NCBI GenBank assembly: GCA_964036195.1
Contig: OZ038453.1
Span: 22,468,352 to 22,532,351, forward strand
DNA from: Sphaerolaimus hirsutus
Taxonomy: Eukaryota > Nematoda > Chromadorea > Monhysterida > Sphaerolaimidae
Length of the DNA: 64,000 nt
Direction: 5' to 3'
Of this stretch, positions 22,679 through 35,000 are shown one piece after another. Every line of letters begins with the position of its first letter. Positions within the stretch are counted from its first letter, which is position 1. Under the pieces are notes generated by a model, which saw only the letters and a program-made list of their open reading frames with translations, ran no database searches and had not been told where the DNA came from. The position numbers were made by a program, and so were the translations under genes.

Positions 22679-24182
22679 ATGGTCAGAATGAGAGCGAAAT
22701 CGATATCACTACATTTGCTTTTTGCACTTTTCACAATTGCTGTTGCGCAGGTGGGTTTTTGCAGAGGAGCGTTTACTCGGTTTCGTGTGCCAGCAAGAAA
22801 TAAAGTGAAAAAGTACCATAATTCTGGAATAAAGTTTCATATTTGCAAGAAAAGGAACTCAGGTGTGCTCATTAGTTAAGCGTGCCGATTTGCAGATAAT
22901 TTGAGCCTGTCGTTCAAGACTTGTAGGCATGAATGAAGTCTTGAATGAAATGTTTAAATTATCTTTCTGTAGGTAAATTGGCATGTGTGTAAACTCAACT
23001 AGTAAGTATACTTCACTGCCATTTCTTGTAGATATGGAACTTTATTCCAGAATTATGGGACTTTCTCAATTAATTTTTGTCGGTACACGAAACCGTGTTA
23101 GCGACTGTTACAAAACATTTTTGTTTTGTTTTTACATTGAGCAGTGAAAAACAATGAAATGTATTTACTCACAGAAACCAAAATCTGAAACAGAAGACGT
23201 GAAGATCCACTATTTGCACCACAGAACGGTGGTGCAGAGTAGATTCGCAGAGACACAAGTCACATCCAAGTTGACCAATCCAAAGGAAGAGGCAAACGAA
23301 GTGAAATACCTTATTCAGTTGCCAAAGGATGCGTTCATTACCAATTTCACTATGTGAGCGTATTTTTTTTGGCTTACTGTAGCTGCTTGAATAATATCCC
23401 TGGAATAAGTGATAATTCCCCTCTTGAATAATTACACCCTGCGTGATGAGTGAGGAAAAACCAGCTATAGTATGGCCATTCACATTCTCTCAACGCTCTT
23501 CAGGTGGAGTATCCATATCCAAATCTTATGTTTTTGTATCCAAATCTTATTTTTCGACACAAGATTTGGATAAAAAACATAAGATTTGGATACACAATTG
23601 ACACATTACTTTACATTTGACTTTGACTTGCTATTCGACACAACTTTACTTACATTTAACATTTGACTTTGCATTTGACTTTACATTTGACACTTTACAT
23701 TTAACATTTGACTTTGCATTTGACTTTACATTTGACACTTTACTTTACATTTGACTTTACATTTGATACTTTACTACACACTTTACAGGGCTTGGGATTG
23801 CCACCTGGTGCTGATTCCAGACCCTGTAATGTGGCAATTGTCATGACATTGTAAAGTAAAGTGTCAAATGTCATGCAGTGTCAATTTTCATGACAAATGT
23901 AAAGTGTCAATTGTCATGCAATTTCAGTAATGAACAATTTATATTTTATTTTGATTGACATTTTACATGACATTTGAAACTTTTTTAAATAAGGTCTGGG
24001 ACTGCCCCCTGGAATAACAGTAATAGTTGCCAAACTTTAATTGTCAACTAAACCAGTGCCATATCAACTTGCAGGGAGATCGATGGTGAATTGACAGTGG
24101 GTTTAGTGAAGGAAAAAGCCGCTGCCAGAGCGGTCTATGATGCCCAGAGAGCTGCGGGAAACACTGCCGGTTTAGTGGAAAA
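22679..24182 (+). CDS. ITIH-like copy 2, 5' exons 1-3 only
   Basis: Exon 1 (22679-22750) encodes a 24-residue signal peptide with a hydrophobic core (LHLLFALFTIAVAQ). Exon 2 (23175-23353) and exon 3 (24075-24182) encode the first two thirds of a VIT domain (TNFTM, VKEKAAARAVYDAQRAAG). Phases (0, 2, 2) join properly and all exons are open. Of 15 differences from gene 3 in these exons I count 13 synonymous, so both copies have been under protein-level constraint. I find no exon 4 or later between 24182 and the next copy; the assembly gap at 26518 lies in this interval. It may be a truncated duplicate, a gene with exons lost in assembly, or the second haplotype of gene 3. Confidence 0.7.
23515..24000. 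repeat. Two adjacent GTGTCAAATG-family fold-backs in intron 2 of copy 2
   Basis: The first (to about 23800) has the ATCCAAATCTTATG palindrome and TTTGACTTTACATTTGACAC arrays. The second (about 23820-24000) has GTCAAATGTCATG phrases and the end GGTCTGGGACTGCCCCCTGG. The same pair is at 33420-34090. Confidence 0.65.
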
Positions 24183-24422
24183 GTGGGTTTCATTTTTCTA
24201 ATATTTTTACATCCGGCAAGTTGTGTAAAACTATCCTAGCGGTATGACCAGCTACCTACACTCCTGGAAAAATGTCTTTAGCCTCTTGATCAGGAACAAA
24301 AAAATTCAATTTCACCCCAGCTAACGTGCGACCTGTGTAGGTTTATACATGGCATGAATTCTTGTAGAGTAAGGTGCCTTTATCCCACATGTTGATTTTC
24401 AGCTTTCTGGGTGCGTTGCTGC

Positions 24423-25551
24423 TAGCATTCGAAAAAATCACTGATTTTTCGGAAAATATATATAAATATATCACTCCAAGTTTGGAAAAAATATAAATAT
24501 ATATAAATCACTCTAGGCCTCCAGAAAATATAATTAAATCACTGAAAAAATAACTCAAAGCTCAAAAAAAATCTCAAAAAATTACTCACACTTTTTCCCA
24601 ATTTCAAGCGATATTCTGGGCTTTATTTACCATTTAGAAACACAAAAATGTACTCTAATATAACTAGGGTGTCAAATTTCCGTTTTCCGCTTTCCGCAGG
24701 CAATTTTTTTTCCATTTTCCGTTCTGTTTTCCAGCTAGATGGGCCCCGAGTCTACATGGGCACTGAGTTTACATGTGCACGGAGTCCTCGCCAAAAGGGG
24801 TGTGGTATACTCAACAAACTGCCCAGCTGTTTTTCTATCCCAGAGGCTGCTCAGCTACATACATACTATTCTGAAGGCAACATTTATGTTTACTATCACA
24901 TGAAACCCCCCCCCCAAAAAAAAAAAAAAAATGTGCAGCTACATTGCTATCTGGAGCGATTTTTGAGAAATTATACCCCAATTTTCACTTAAAATTGCTA
25001 ATTTTCATACATTTTTTATAGTTTTTCACCCTCAAAATATTTATTCTTGATCCTTATAGTTTTTTAAGCTATTTTTCCCTTATCTATCCCTCCAGAGGAG
25101 CTATTTTTTCATCTATCCAACCCCCTAAAGGGTCAAAATCTAGCCCACACCTGCGGGCCTGCATCAGCCTCGAAATTTTCAGTTTGAGACATAAATGCAT
25201 TGCCATGATGCAAATTTGGACGGTCCAAGTATTAAGCGTTCATAATAATTACCTGCTTCGAATACTATTTTAAATCAATAATGCTCTACACGAGCAGAGG
25301 GATTTTCTGGAGAAAATCACTCACGGAAATTATCTTGCGCAGATTACATGTTTCAGTCATAAAGTGCATTCATTGAACCATAATGTATCTAGTATGGGTG
25401 ATTTTCTTAGTGATTTTTATTCAAATTTCAAAAATATATATAAATATATCACTCAGAATTTGAAAAAAATATAAATATATATAAATCACGGGTTATTTAT
25501 ATTTAATGTGATTTTCGAAAATATAAATCACGGGTTATTTTTTGAATGCTA
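24423..25551. mobile_element. hAT-like element, AAATCAC family, with visible empty site
   Basis: The ends are TAGCATTCGAAAAAA and TTTTTTGAATGCTA, and the duplication GTTGCTGC lies at 24415-24422 and 25552-25559. The paralogous region at 34488-34512 has a single GTTGCTGC and no element, proving an insertion with 8-bp duplication. Sub-terminal repeats are AAATCAC/GTGATTT with ATATAAATATAT. A piece beginning TAGGGTGTCAAATTTCCG (24664) looks like one end of the TTTCCG family nested inside. Confidence 0.9.
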
Positions 25552-26309
25552 GTTGCTGCTCATTTGACAGCCATCCAAAGTCAAATTTCTGGTGGAAAAA
25601 AGACTGAGCCTTTTTGTGAAAACGTTAAAATAAGGAGATAAAACAACATGTTAAAACGATGAAAAAGACATTGATTCGATGTGAAAAAATGATGCACTGC
25701 TCACATTCTTATCACATTGTGAAATTATATTCAAAATGGTATACGCGGTGGACTTGATAACTTTACTCTGCGCTCACACTGATTTCTCATTACGTTCAAA
25801 ATTGTCTGCCGTCAGTCGGCAGACAAATACACCCATGTTCATTTGGGTTCGGACACATGCACATTTTTTATGAAAAGCTTTATTCTGCCGGAACTGTATC
25901 ACTTTGAAATTTTTTGCTGGTACCCCCAAAAAGCCCTAACATTTGTCTACAAAAGCCATGGGACACCCCCCAGTATAACGCCATGTGGGTCGCGAAAGTG
26001 GCCCACACATTTTTTTGGACAAAATTAAATTGCTTACTTGGGTTTGGATGCGTTGGTTATACAGCTAATATTCTGTCTTTCAAGGCTGAATTTTGGCTTT
26101 GAAGCCAGAGATAAACTCTGGCTAGTTGCCAGAGTCCAATGCCTTTAAAAATCAGATTAGGATAGATTTTTATCACTTCATGCCTTTTGATACGGATTGG
26201 TTGAGTAGACAATCATTTTCCCCAGTTCCCCACAAATGTGCATCACTCAAGCACAGTTGGCATGCGATTTTGGGCATTCAGCAGTGTGTAGGGCACTGGA
26301 AACAACCAG

Positions 26310-26517
26310 GCCAGCTAGAGAAGGTTGTGGGGAATCTTTTAAACACACCCCCATTCGAGGAAACCTCCCAAACTAGAGTTGCCTAAGAGCAAAAATGCAA
26401 AATTCAAAAAATGGAAAATTGAGTAGTAAAAAGGTAAGATACACACAATATTTTTTGTACTTAAGCATCTGGAGTTTGGGAGGTTTCCTCGAATGAGGGT
26501 GTGTATAAAAGATTCCC
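26310..26517. repeat. Inverted repeat abutting the assembly gap
   Basis: GGAATCTTTTAAACACACCC (about 26332) and GAGGAAACCTCCCAAACT return inverted at about 26480-26516, where sequence stops in Ns. The palindrome may have broken the assembly. Confidence 0.7.
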
Positions 26518-26717
26518 NNNNNNNNNNNNNNNNNNNNNNNNNNNNNNNNNNNNNNNNNNNNNNNNNNNNNNNNNNNNNNNNNNNNNNNNNNNNNNNNNNN
26601 NNNNNNNNNNNNNNNNNNNNNNNNNNNNNNNNNNNNNNNNNNNNNNNNNNNNNNNNNNNNNNNNNNNNNNNNNNNNNNNNNNNNNNNNNNNNNNNNNNNN
26701 NNNNNNNNNNNNNNNNN
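26518..26717. other. Assembly gap of 200 Ns
   Basis: Exactly 200 undetermined bases. It separates the two large duplicated units, so their tandem order here rests on scaffolding and not on contiguous sequence. Confidence 1.
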
Positions 26718-26939
26718 AGGTATGTACACTGTTCTAACGTGACACCGACAGTGTTTTAACGTGTGTTCTGCAGTACACTGAACACAAACTACAGTTATTG
26801 TCATGTACGTTCCCTTTACACTCAATTTGGGGGGGTATTTCGAGGGGGGGGGGTGATTGTTTCATAGTGGTCTCGAGAGGGGGGGGGGGTCAAACGAGGG
26901 GGGGGGTATTTCAAGGGGGGGGTATTTCGAGGAAATACG
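26718..26939. mobile_element. Right part of a TA-type CCGTATTTCC element
   Basis: It matches 21968-22197 (GTATGTACACTGTTCTAACG ... AGGAAATACGG) and is truncated on the left by the gap. Confidence 0.7.
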
Positions 26940-26983
26940 GTAGGTAAATACATGATGTATTAAGCGATGCCAATGGATCGCAG

Positions 26984-27888
26984 TAGTGATGGGAAAGCGC
27001 CAGAAAAAATGGCGCCAGGCGCCAAGGTCGCCATGGCGCCATTCGGAAAGTGGGCGCCAAGCGCCAAGGGCGCCACAGAAAAAGGGCGCCAGGCGCCAAG
27101 GGCGCCATGGCGCCATTCAGAAAGTGGGCGCCAGGCGCCAGGGGCGCCACGGAAAGAGGGCGCCAAGCGCCAAGGGCGCCATGGCGCCATTTGGATTATA
27201 GGGCGCCAGGCGCCAAGGGCGCCAGGATAAAAAAGTGCCTACAACATCATGCGTGTGCTAAAAATGTTTCTACAGCACCATTGTACATGCATTCACGTCT
27301 TAATTCGCGTTCTCCAGGATGTAATGAACAAAAACAAGGCTAGCAACAAAACATTTTTGAATAAAATCCATATGACGAATTCAAACGCAATGGAAATTGT
27401 CATTTGACAACAATCCATTCATTACAAATAGACCTTTCCAAACAATGTTTCCTAATTGCAACGATTTAAATCAGTTTATTTATGATTTTGCAAGTTAGAT
27501 GGTCCATCATTCTTGTCTTCTGATCCTTCAGACAGATCTGATGAACCGTTGGACGAAAGATATCCACCCACTCACACCACTCCGTCCATTTTTCTGGCGA
27601 ATTTAGATCATCCACGGATGCGTTTTTCATTTTTTTTTGTTTACACAGCACCCACCGTGAAACCCTGCTGGCGCCTTTTTGGCGCCCTTCTAAAGCAGGG
27701 CGCCAGGCGCCAAGGGCGCCACGGAAAAAGGGCGCCAAGCGCCAAGGGCGCCATGGCGCCTTTCAGAATGTGGGCGCCAGGCGCCAAGGGCGCCACAGAA
27801 AAAGGGCGCCAAGCGCCAATGGCGCCATGGCGCGGCGCCCTTTGGCGCCCTCAAATGGCGCCAGCGCCATGGCGCCATTCCATCACTA
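26984..27888. mobile_element. hAT-like element, GCGCCA family
   Basis: TAGTGATGGGAAAGCGCC and the inverted GGCGCCATTCCATCACTA are flanked by GATCGCAG / CATCGCAG (7 of 8 match). Sub-terminal GGCGCCAAGGGCGCC arrays occur at both ends. The core (27240-27660) holds a minus-strand open frame (stop near 27466) with WTEWCEWVDIFRPTVHQICL, which looks protein-like and may be a relic of an internal gene; I do not recognise it. Confidence 0.8.
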
Positions 27889-27889
27889 C

Positions 27890-28310
27890 ATCGCAGCTAC
27901 ACATAAGACTAGTTTGTCTAACCATCTACGTTGATGCTCTAAATAAATCCTGTTTGGTCAGTTTTATTAGCAGTTTTGTGTAAGTAAAAGACCATCTTTA
28001 CTACGATCAGTCTCAAAATTTTTTAGGGAAATAATAAAACCCCACTCAAATAAGCCCACCCGCAAATACCCCCCTCAAAACTTGCACTCTGAAAAAATAA
28101 ACCCCTGGGCTGAAATGGTTTTATAAAAAGAAATGAAATGGTTTTATAAAAATTCATTTTAGTAAAATTGTGTAAAAATTGTATAAAAATTGTATTTTAT
28201 TTTTATTTTATTCTTCAATTTTCCATTTTTTTATTTTTTTATTTTAGTTCGTGACCAGGATTGGTTTTTGTAAAATTCATTTTACTAAAATTGTAGTAAA
28301 ATTGTATAAA
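27890..28310. repeat. Remnants of TA-type element and AT-rich repeats
   Basis: CTACACATAAGACTAGTTTG resembles the core of the TA-type element at 15600. C-run phrases follow at 28030-28110, then TGTATAAAAATTG/TTTTATTTTA repeats. From 28310 to 28710 I see no gene and no clear repeat. Confidence 0.45.
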
Positions 28311-28715
28311 AATTTGACAACTTGACAACGAATTTGACAGGGAGAGAGATTATCCCTTGGCTGTTCTGAAAGTGCTCAAACAATTGCACAATTATCTACA
28401 TTTATTTGCTGCACAAAAGAAGACAATTCCCCGGCAGTGTTAGCAGTTTTGGACTGCGCAAGTGGTGAAAATGTCCGCAGACTTTTGGCTTATATTTAGC
28501 TCGGTAAATCACTTTGCACTGAGCAATGTGGATGGAAAATTGAGGTGTTGCTGCATTTTGAGAAAGCCCATGAATAGAATTGTCCGCAAAGTGGGTGGAG
28601 CTTGTTGAATTTTGAGTGACAAAATGAATAATTTGAAAACAAAAAAGACACTTTCGTTCTCATTTCAGTTCCTCACGTTTTCACTCACTGATACTCATTT
28701 TGTTCTTGGCACTGG

Positions 28716-28870
28716 GTAGTGATGTAAAGAGCGCCAGGACTTACGCGCCAAGCGCCAAATGCGCCATGGCGCTTTTACTTTTTACATAACTAGCGCTGTG
28801 CAAGCAATAGCGCCAAGCACCGAATGCGCCATGGCGCTTTTCATGGGCATGGCGCCATAGCAAGATAGCG
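28716..28870. mobile_element. One end of a GCGCCA-family element at the duplication boundary
   Basis: TAGTGATGTAAAGAGCGCC is followed by GCGCCATGGCGC arrays that run directly into the start of duplicated unit B. The matching boundary of unit A is also GCGC-rich (18680-18700), so the duplication breakpoint lies in or next to this element. Confidence 0.6.
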
Positions 28871-28977
28871 CCATGTTTCAAAATGGACATGGCGCTTTTT
28901 GCAGGTACCATAACTTACATGCACTCTTCGTAGATAGAGGATGATAAATTACCATATTGTTATTGTAGGTATACCTG

Positions 28978-29195
28978 GGGCCAGCTCCGCTAAATGAGAA
29001 GTGAGAAGTGAAATGGCAAAGGCGAAGTAACAGCGCTAAGGCCAAGTGAAACGGCAAGTGAATTGAGAAGGAAATTGGCAAAAGCGAAGGGAAATAACTT
29101 TTTCTTTTATTATTTTTACTTTGCTTTTGCCAATTCAGTTGCCGTTTTACTTCACGTTGCCTTTTCACTTCTCATTTTGCGGAACTGGCTGGCAC
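28978..29195. repeat. Fold-back with GTGAAATGGCAA/GCGAAG sub-repeats (copy B)
   Basis: Duplicate of 18776-18990 with small changes in the arm repeats. Confidence 0.65.
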
Positions 29196-29458
29196 CAGAG
29201 GTGCAATTTTGGCTGTTTTGTGTTATGCGACGTTCCAGTAAACAGTGGATACCGTAATTCTCCGATTTTATGGACGTGTCGTGTTCATTCACATTGGCTC
29301 GCTCGTTTACTTTGCCGGGTCTGTGGGCCATCCGAAAAATACATTGCCGCGTTCAAATACATTGGCGTATGCAAATAACGACGTCACGTTATCCGATTTA
29401 TCCTTTTATGTTCGCCGCCCTAAGAGTCTAACAACTATACCGCTGCGGGAATTTATAC

Positions 29459-30767
29459 CATAGTTGTTAAAACGTATTTAGGTTTACTCGAAAAATGTAA
29501 ACAGGTACTGCGTAAATACGTTTACGTTTCTCCCCGAAAAAAATACCGGTAGTCACTTACTCGCGTACTTTTTGGAAGTACGCGAGTACAGAAAACGTAC
29601 TTTAAGGCAGAGTTGTTAAAATACCGGTATTTTTGGAAAGCGTAAGCGTAAGCGTAAATACACTTTCCAAATTTTGAGTATGGATACTAAAAGCGTAAGG
29701 TATTTTTAAAATACCTAGGAAAGCGTAAAAAAAAGCGTAAGCGTAAAAATTTTCTAGAAAGTGCTCCTGCTATTGAGCATGGAAAAGCACCCTAGCTTTC
29801 ACTTTTAGACGACTTTATATATAATTTCCATTCATTTTTTCACATCATTTCATCAACACGATCACCACATAACAACACAACTTCATCTAACTGGGACCCA
29901 CCGTATTACCTTGAATTATCCAGCCCACTTGAATTAACCCCATCCCCCCGCCCCCCTCAAAATTGGCTCGGGAAATAATAAAAACCCCTCGAATAAGCCC
30001 CCCCTCGGATTAACCCCCCTAAAATTTTGCTGGCGAAATAATAAACCCCCACAGGGGTATTTCGAGGTGATACGGTAAGTGCTGTTGACGGAATCCATCG
30101 TCGCCCCAAAAATTCCTAGTCTGACGCCACGATATTGCAGGCGACAGAATTTTAGCACAATTTGTACATGTGCCACCATTTTTATTGTGTTTATGCACAC
30201 ACGCAGTAATTTTTTTTGGTACGCATTGTCGTTCATATTGTTTTTTTTTGTAGTTTTACGCTTTTTGAAAACCGTAAAACTGGGCCGTGTGAAAAGTTTT
30301 TTACGCTTTTAGTACCCGGGTAATTCGGCCGGGAAAGCGTAATAAAGCGTACAGGTATTTTATGAAAGCGTAAGCGTAAGCGTAAGTATAAATACCCATT
30401 TACCCGGGTATTTCGGGTAAGCGTAAATACGCTTTCGCAACTCTGCTTTAAGGTGGCAGAAAATGTCGTTTTGCCAGACGATTTTTCTATGAAAAACTGA
30501 TCAGTAGAGAAATTGATGTATTTCAAAGTCAAAATTGAAAAAATACTCATGTTTACATTATTTTCGCGTGAAAAATAGTCATTTTTACGTTTTCCCTGGA
30601 AAAACTCATTTGTACATTTTTCCTGGAAAAAGTATTTTACCCACGTTTTACGCTGTGTAAAAGTGGGAAAAAAAATCTTACGTTTTCTGAACTCAGCTGT
30701 GAGTAAAATAAAAATACCTTACGTTTACGTTTACTTTGAGAAAAGTACAGTACTTTTCACAACTCTG
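29459..30767. mobile_element. hAT-like element, ACGTAA type, interrupted by a GCGTAA-type relative
   Basis: This is the duplicate of 19250-19782, with exact ATTTATAC repeats at 29451-29458 and 30768-30775. The second element 29608-30445 is inserted inside it. Confidence 0.8.
29608..30445. mobile_element. hAT-like element, CAGAGTTG ends with GCGTAA repeats
   Basis: CAGAGTTGTTAAAATACC and the inverted TTCGCAACTCTG lie between CTTTAAGG at 29600-29607 and 30446-30453. Copy A has a single CTTTAAGG at the same place. A TA-type CCGTATTACC element is nested in the middle (about 29900-30076). Confidence 0.9.
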
Positions 30768-32035
30768 ATTTATACCCCATCACTTTACACCCTGCACGCG
30801 TGGTTCCAGCTGGAAGCGTGCCAACTATTTTTTACGCATGCAATTTTCATAAACAGTTGAAAAAAGTCATCTCTGTTATACGCTACACGTTAACGTATTC
30901 ACAACAAAAACTTTTTTACTATTCTATACAAAATCGCATGCTTTATCATCATTGGCACGCTTCCAACATGAAACATAAATGAGTGCGAGGGCAAAAGTAT
31001 CATGTTCGCCGACTATACCTAATTTATGATGAATGCAGAGTGGAGTTTTTGTTGAACATTTATTCCACATTTTTTTATACTTGACAAATGCAAATGAAAA
31101 ATACACTCTGAAATATAAATTGAATGCCGTGCTCGTTTACATAGCCCCTCAAAAGAGCTTATGAAACTATATAATGACGGTCAATAAAATCGAAGAGATA
31201 TGGTTATTTTTTATAATGCATGCCATGATCAAATTGCATAAGCAAAGCCTTTTCGAACATTTTTGTGCGTGTAAATATTTATGTTCAAAACAACTGGTCC
31301 CTCAAAAATGAATCATTTATTGTTGTTTTCTTCCTTTTCGGCAGTTTCAGTTGCACCCACTCACTACTATTTAACGTTTCCGTCCACAAAGTTATTTTTC
31401 ATTCGAATGCACTTCCCCGAAAAAGTTGTTTTTCTAGATTGTCTACTCGGACGTGAAAATAAATCAATCAAGTGCACGATATTGCAATGTAGAGTTGTTA
31501 AAAGTACTGTACTGTTTGAAGGTAAACGTAAATGTAGAGTAATTTTTACTCATGAGTACAGAAAGCGTTGAGTAAAATTTTTAGTTTTACACTGCATAAA
31601 AGGTGAGTAGACCTGTATGTATGTGAGGTGTATTTTTACTCAGGTAAAACGTAAAAGTGAGTAAGAATAAGAGTTGTCTCTTTCCCTACTCATTGCAAGT
31701 TGAATCATTTCCGCTGCCATTTTTGCAGCCATTTTTGAGTCGTTTTTGCTTTTTATGCGCCCCATCGATTTTTCGTTTTACGTTTTCAGCACTCGCGTAC
31801 TTGTGAAAAAGTACGTGTGATGGTGTGTACACTTATTTTTTCCAGAGGAAACGTAAACGTATTTTTCAAGTAAACGTAATTACTTTTTAACAACCGCTGC
31901 GCAATGACACATTCAAAATTCCACATTTTTCTGGTAAACATTCTTCTGCCAGTAAACAGCCTCGATCACTTATTTGCACATTTTGTTACTTGCCCCTGAT
32001 TTTTTTTGCAACATACACTTTTATTTTTACTATTG

Positions 32036-32070
32036 TATAATTTTACTATTTACTGAAACTCAACTTTCAG
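32036..32070 (+). promoter_or_regulatory. Candidate core promoter of gene 3 (TATAA + TCAG)
   Basis: TATAA starts 33 bases before the A of TCAG (32067-32070), a normal TATA-to-initiator distance. The ATG follows after 27 bp. The arrangement is conserved before copy 2. A 5' UTR splice acceptor is the alternative reading of CTTTCAG. Confidence 0.4.
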
Positions 32071-32097
32071 ATTGAAATATCAAGGAATTTTACAAAA

Positions 32098-35000
32098 ATG
32101 GTCAGAATGAGAGCGAAATCGATATCACTAAATTTGCTTTTTGCACTTTTCACAATTGCTGTTGCGCAGGTGGTTTTTTTGCAGAGGAGCGTTTACACGG
32201 TTTCGTGTGCCAGCAAGAAATTAAGTGAAAAAGTACCATAATTCTGGAATAAAGTTTCATATTTGCATGAAAAGGAACTCAGGTGTGCTCATTAGTTAAG
32301 CGTGCCGATTTGCAGATAATTTGAGCCTGTCGTTCAAGACTTGTAGGCATGAATGAAGTCTTGAATGAAATGTTTAAATTATCTATCTGTATGTAAATTG
32401 GCATGTGTGTAAACTCAACTAGTAAGTATACTTCACTGCCATTTCTTGCAGATATGGAACTTTATTCCAGGATTATGGGACTTTCTCAATTAATTTTTGT
32501 CGGTACACGAAACCGTGTTAGCGACTCTTATGCTGCGATTACAGCTCGGGCGTAAAATTGACCAGGCGTAAAATTGATTTTGGGCGTAAAATTAATTACA
32601 GATGAATGGACAAAGATATGACATTGGTATTTCAGTCAAAGAAAGCTCAGATGCAGATGTTTCATGTGTCCAAAGCTCATGAGTTTATTTTAATCGTACT
32701 GGGAGTTATGAATTTTAGCACAATTCTTCCAATTATGCCCTGTAACTGGCGTAAAATTAGGGCATAAAATTAAAAAAATTGCGCCAAAATTCATAACTCC
32801 TTGTACAATTAAATTAAACTCATGAGCTTTGGACACAAGAAACGTCTGCATCTAAGCTTTCTTTGACTGAAATAACAATGTTGTATCTTCATCCATTCAC
32901 CTGTAATTAATTTTACGCCCAAAAATCAATTTTACGCCCTGTCAATTTTACGCCCGAGCTGTAAACGCAGCATAACAAAACATTTTTGTTTTGTTTTAAC
33001 ACTGAGCAGTGAAAAACAATAAAATGTATTTACTTACAGAAATCAAAATCAGAAACAGAAGACGTGAAAATCCACTATTTGCACCACAGAACGGTGGTGC
33101 AGAGTAGATTCGCAGAGACACAAGTCACCTCCAAGTTGACCAATCCAAAGGAAGAGGCAAACGAAGTCAAGTACCTTATTCAGTTGCCAAAGGATGCGTT
33201 CATTACAAATTTTACCATGTGAGCGTAATTTTTTTGGCTTACTGTAGCTGCTTGGATAATATCCCTGGAATAAGTGATAATTCCCCTCTTGAATAATTAC
33301 ACCCTGCGTAATAAGTGAGGAAAAACCAGCTATAGTATGGTCATTTACATTCTCTTAACGCTCTTCAGGTGGAGTTTTTTAAAGGGGAGCCTTTGTTCCC
33401 CAGCTTGCTCACGCCTGGGGGCGGCTTCCTAGCCCTGTAAAGTGTAAAGTAAAGTGTCAAATGAAAAGTCAAAGGCAAAGTAAAGTGTCAAATGTAAAGT
33501 AGTGTCAAATGTAAAGTCAACTGCAAAGTCAAATGTTTCAATTCGTGTCAAATAGTAAGTCTAAGTCAAACGTAAAGTAGTGTCAATTGTGTATCCAAAT
33601 CTTTATTTTCATATCCAAATCTTATGTTTTTGTATCCAAATTTTATTTTTCAACACAAGATTTGAATAAAAAAAACATAAAATTTGTATACACAATACTA
33701 CTATTAGACTTAGACTTACTATTTGACACGAATTGAAACATTTGACTTTGCAGTTGACTTTACATTTGACACTTTACTTTACATTTGACACTTTACTTTA
33801 CATTTGACTTTACATTTGATACTTTACTTTACACTTTACAGGGCTTGGGTGGGATTGCCACCTGGTGCTGATTCCAGACCCTGTAATGTGGCAATTGTCA
33901 TGCAAAGTGTCAATTGTCATGACATTGTAAAGTAAAGTGTCAAATGTCATGCAAAGTGTCAATTTTCATGACAAATGTAAAGTGTCAATTGTCATGCAAT
34001 TTCAGTAATAAACAATTTATTTTTTGTTTTGATTGACATTTTACATGACATTTGAAACTTTTTTAAATAGGGTCTGGGACTGCCCCATGGAATAACAGTA
34101 AAAGTTGCCAAACTTAAATTGTCAACTAAACCAGTGCCATATGAACTTGCAGGGAGATCGATGGTGAATTGACAGTGGGTTTAGTGAAGGAAAAAGCCGC
34201 AGCCAGAGCGGTCTACGACGCCCAGAGAGCTGCGGGGAACACTGCCGGATTAGTGGAAAAGTGGGTTTCATTTTTCCAATATTTTTACATCCGGCAAGTT
34301 GTGTAAAACTATCCTAGCGGTATGACCAGCTACCTACACTACTGGAAAAATGTCTTTAGCCTCTTGATCAGGAACAAAAAAATTCAATGTCTCCCCCGCT
34401 AATGTGCGACCTGTGTAGGTATATATTTACATGGCATGAATTCTTGTAGAGTAAGATGCCTTTATTTTATCCCACATGTTGGTTTTTAGCTTTCTGGGTG
34501 CGTTGCTGCTCATTTGACAGCCATCAAAGGCAACTTTCTGGTGGAAAAAAGTCTTTAGCCTTTTTGTGAAAACGGTAAAATAAGGAGATAAACAACATGT
34601 TAAAACGATGAAAAAGACATCGATTTGATGTGCAAAAATGATGCACTGGTCACATTCTTATCATATTGTGAAATTATATTCAAAATGGTATACGCGGTGG
34701 ACTTGATACTCTGCACTCACACTGATTTCTCATTATGTTCAACATTGTCTGCCGTCGGTCGGCAGACAAATATCGACCAGGCATGGTGCAGATTTTTGAT
34801 ATTATGAACAACACGAAATCTTGGCACTGTGCCAGCTCATGGCTGCGCGCATTAAGCGGAATGTAAAAAAGCTACAAAAAATTCATGGAAGGTGCTGTGT
34901 TCACTGTTAACGAAATGTTGACTATATACGCAGGAGGGGGGCCATATTTCTACTGTGTGGGGTCAACATAATACCCCCCCCCCTAAGTATGAGTTTCACC

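Larger units (their letters stand above)
18669..25830 (+). repeat. Large duplicated unit, copy A
   Basis: It is colinear with 28870-34800. The shared text begins GTTTCAAAATGGACATGGCG and includes the upstream region, promoter and exons 1-3 of the ITIH-like gene. Copy A has extra insertions at about 19940-20930, 21746-22197 and 24423-25551. Copy B has extra ones at 29608-30445 and 32529-32974. Each copy thus shows the empty site of the other's insertions. Confidence 0.85.
28870..34800 (+). repeat. Large duplicated unit, copy B
   Basis: It is colinear with 18669-25830 and contains the upstream region and exons 1-3 of gene 3. It lacks the insertions listed for copy A and has its own. After about 34800 the two copies part company. 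Confidence 0.85.
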
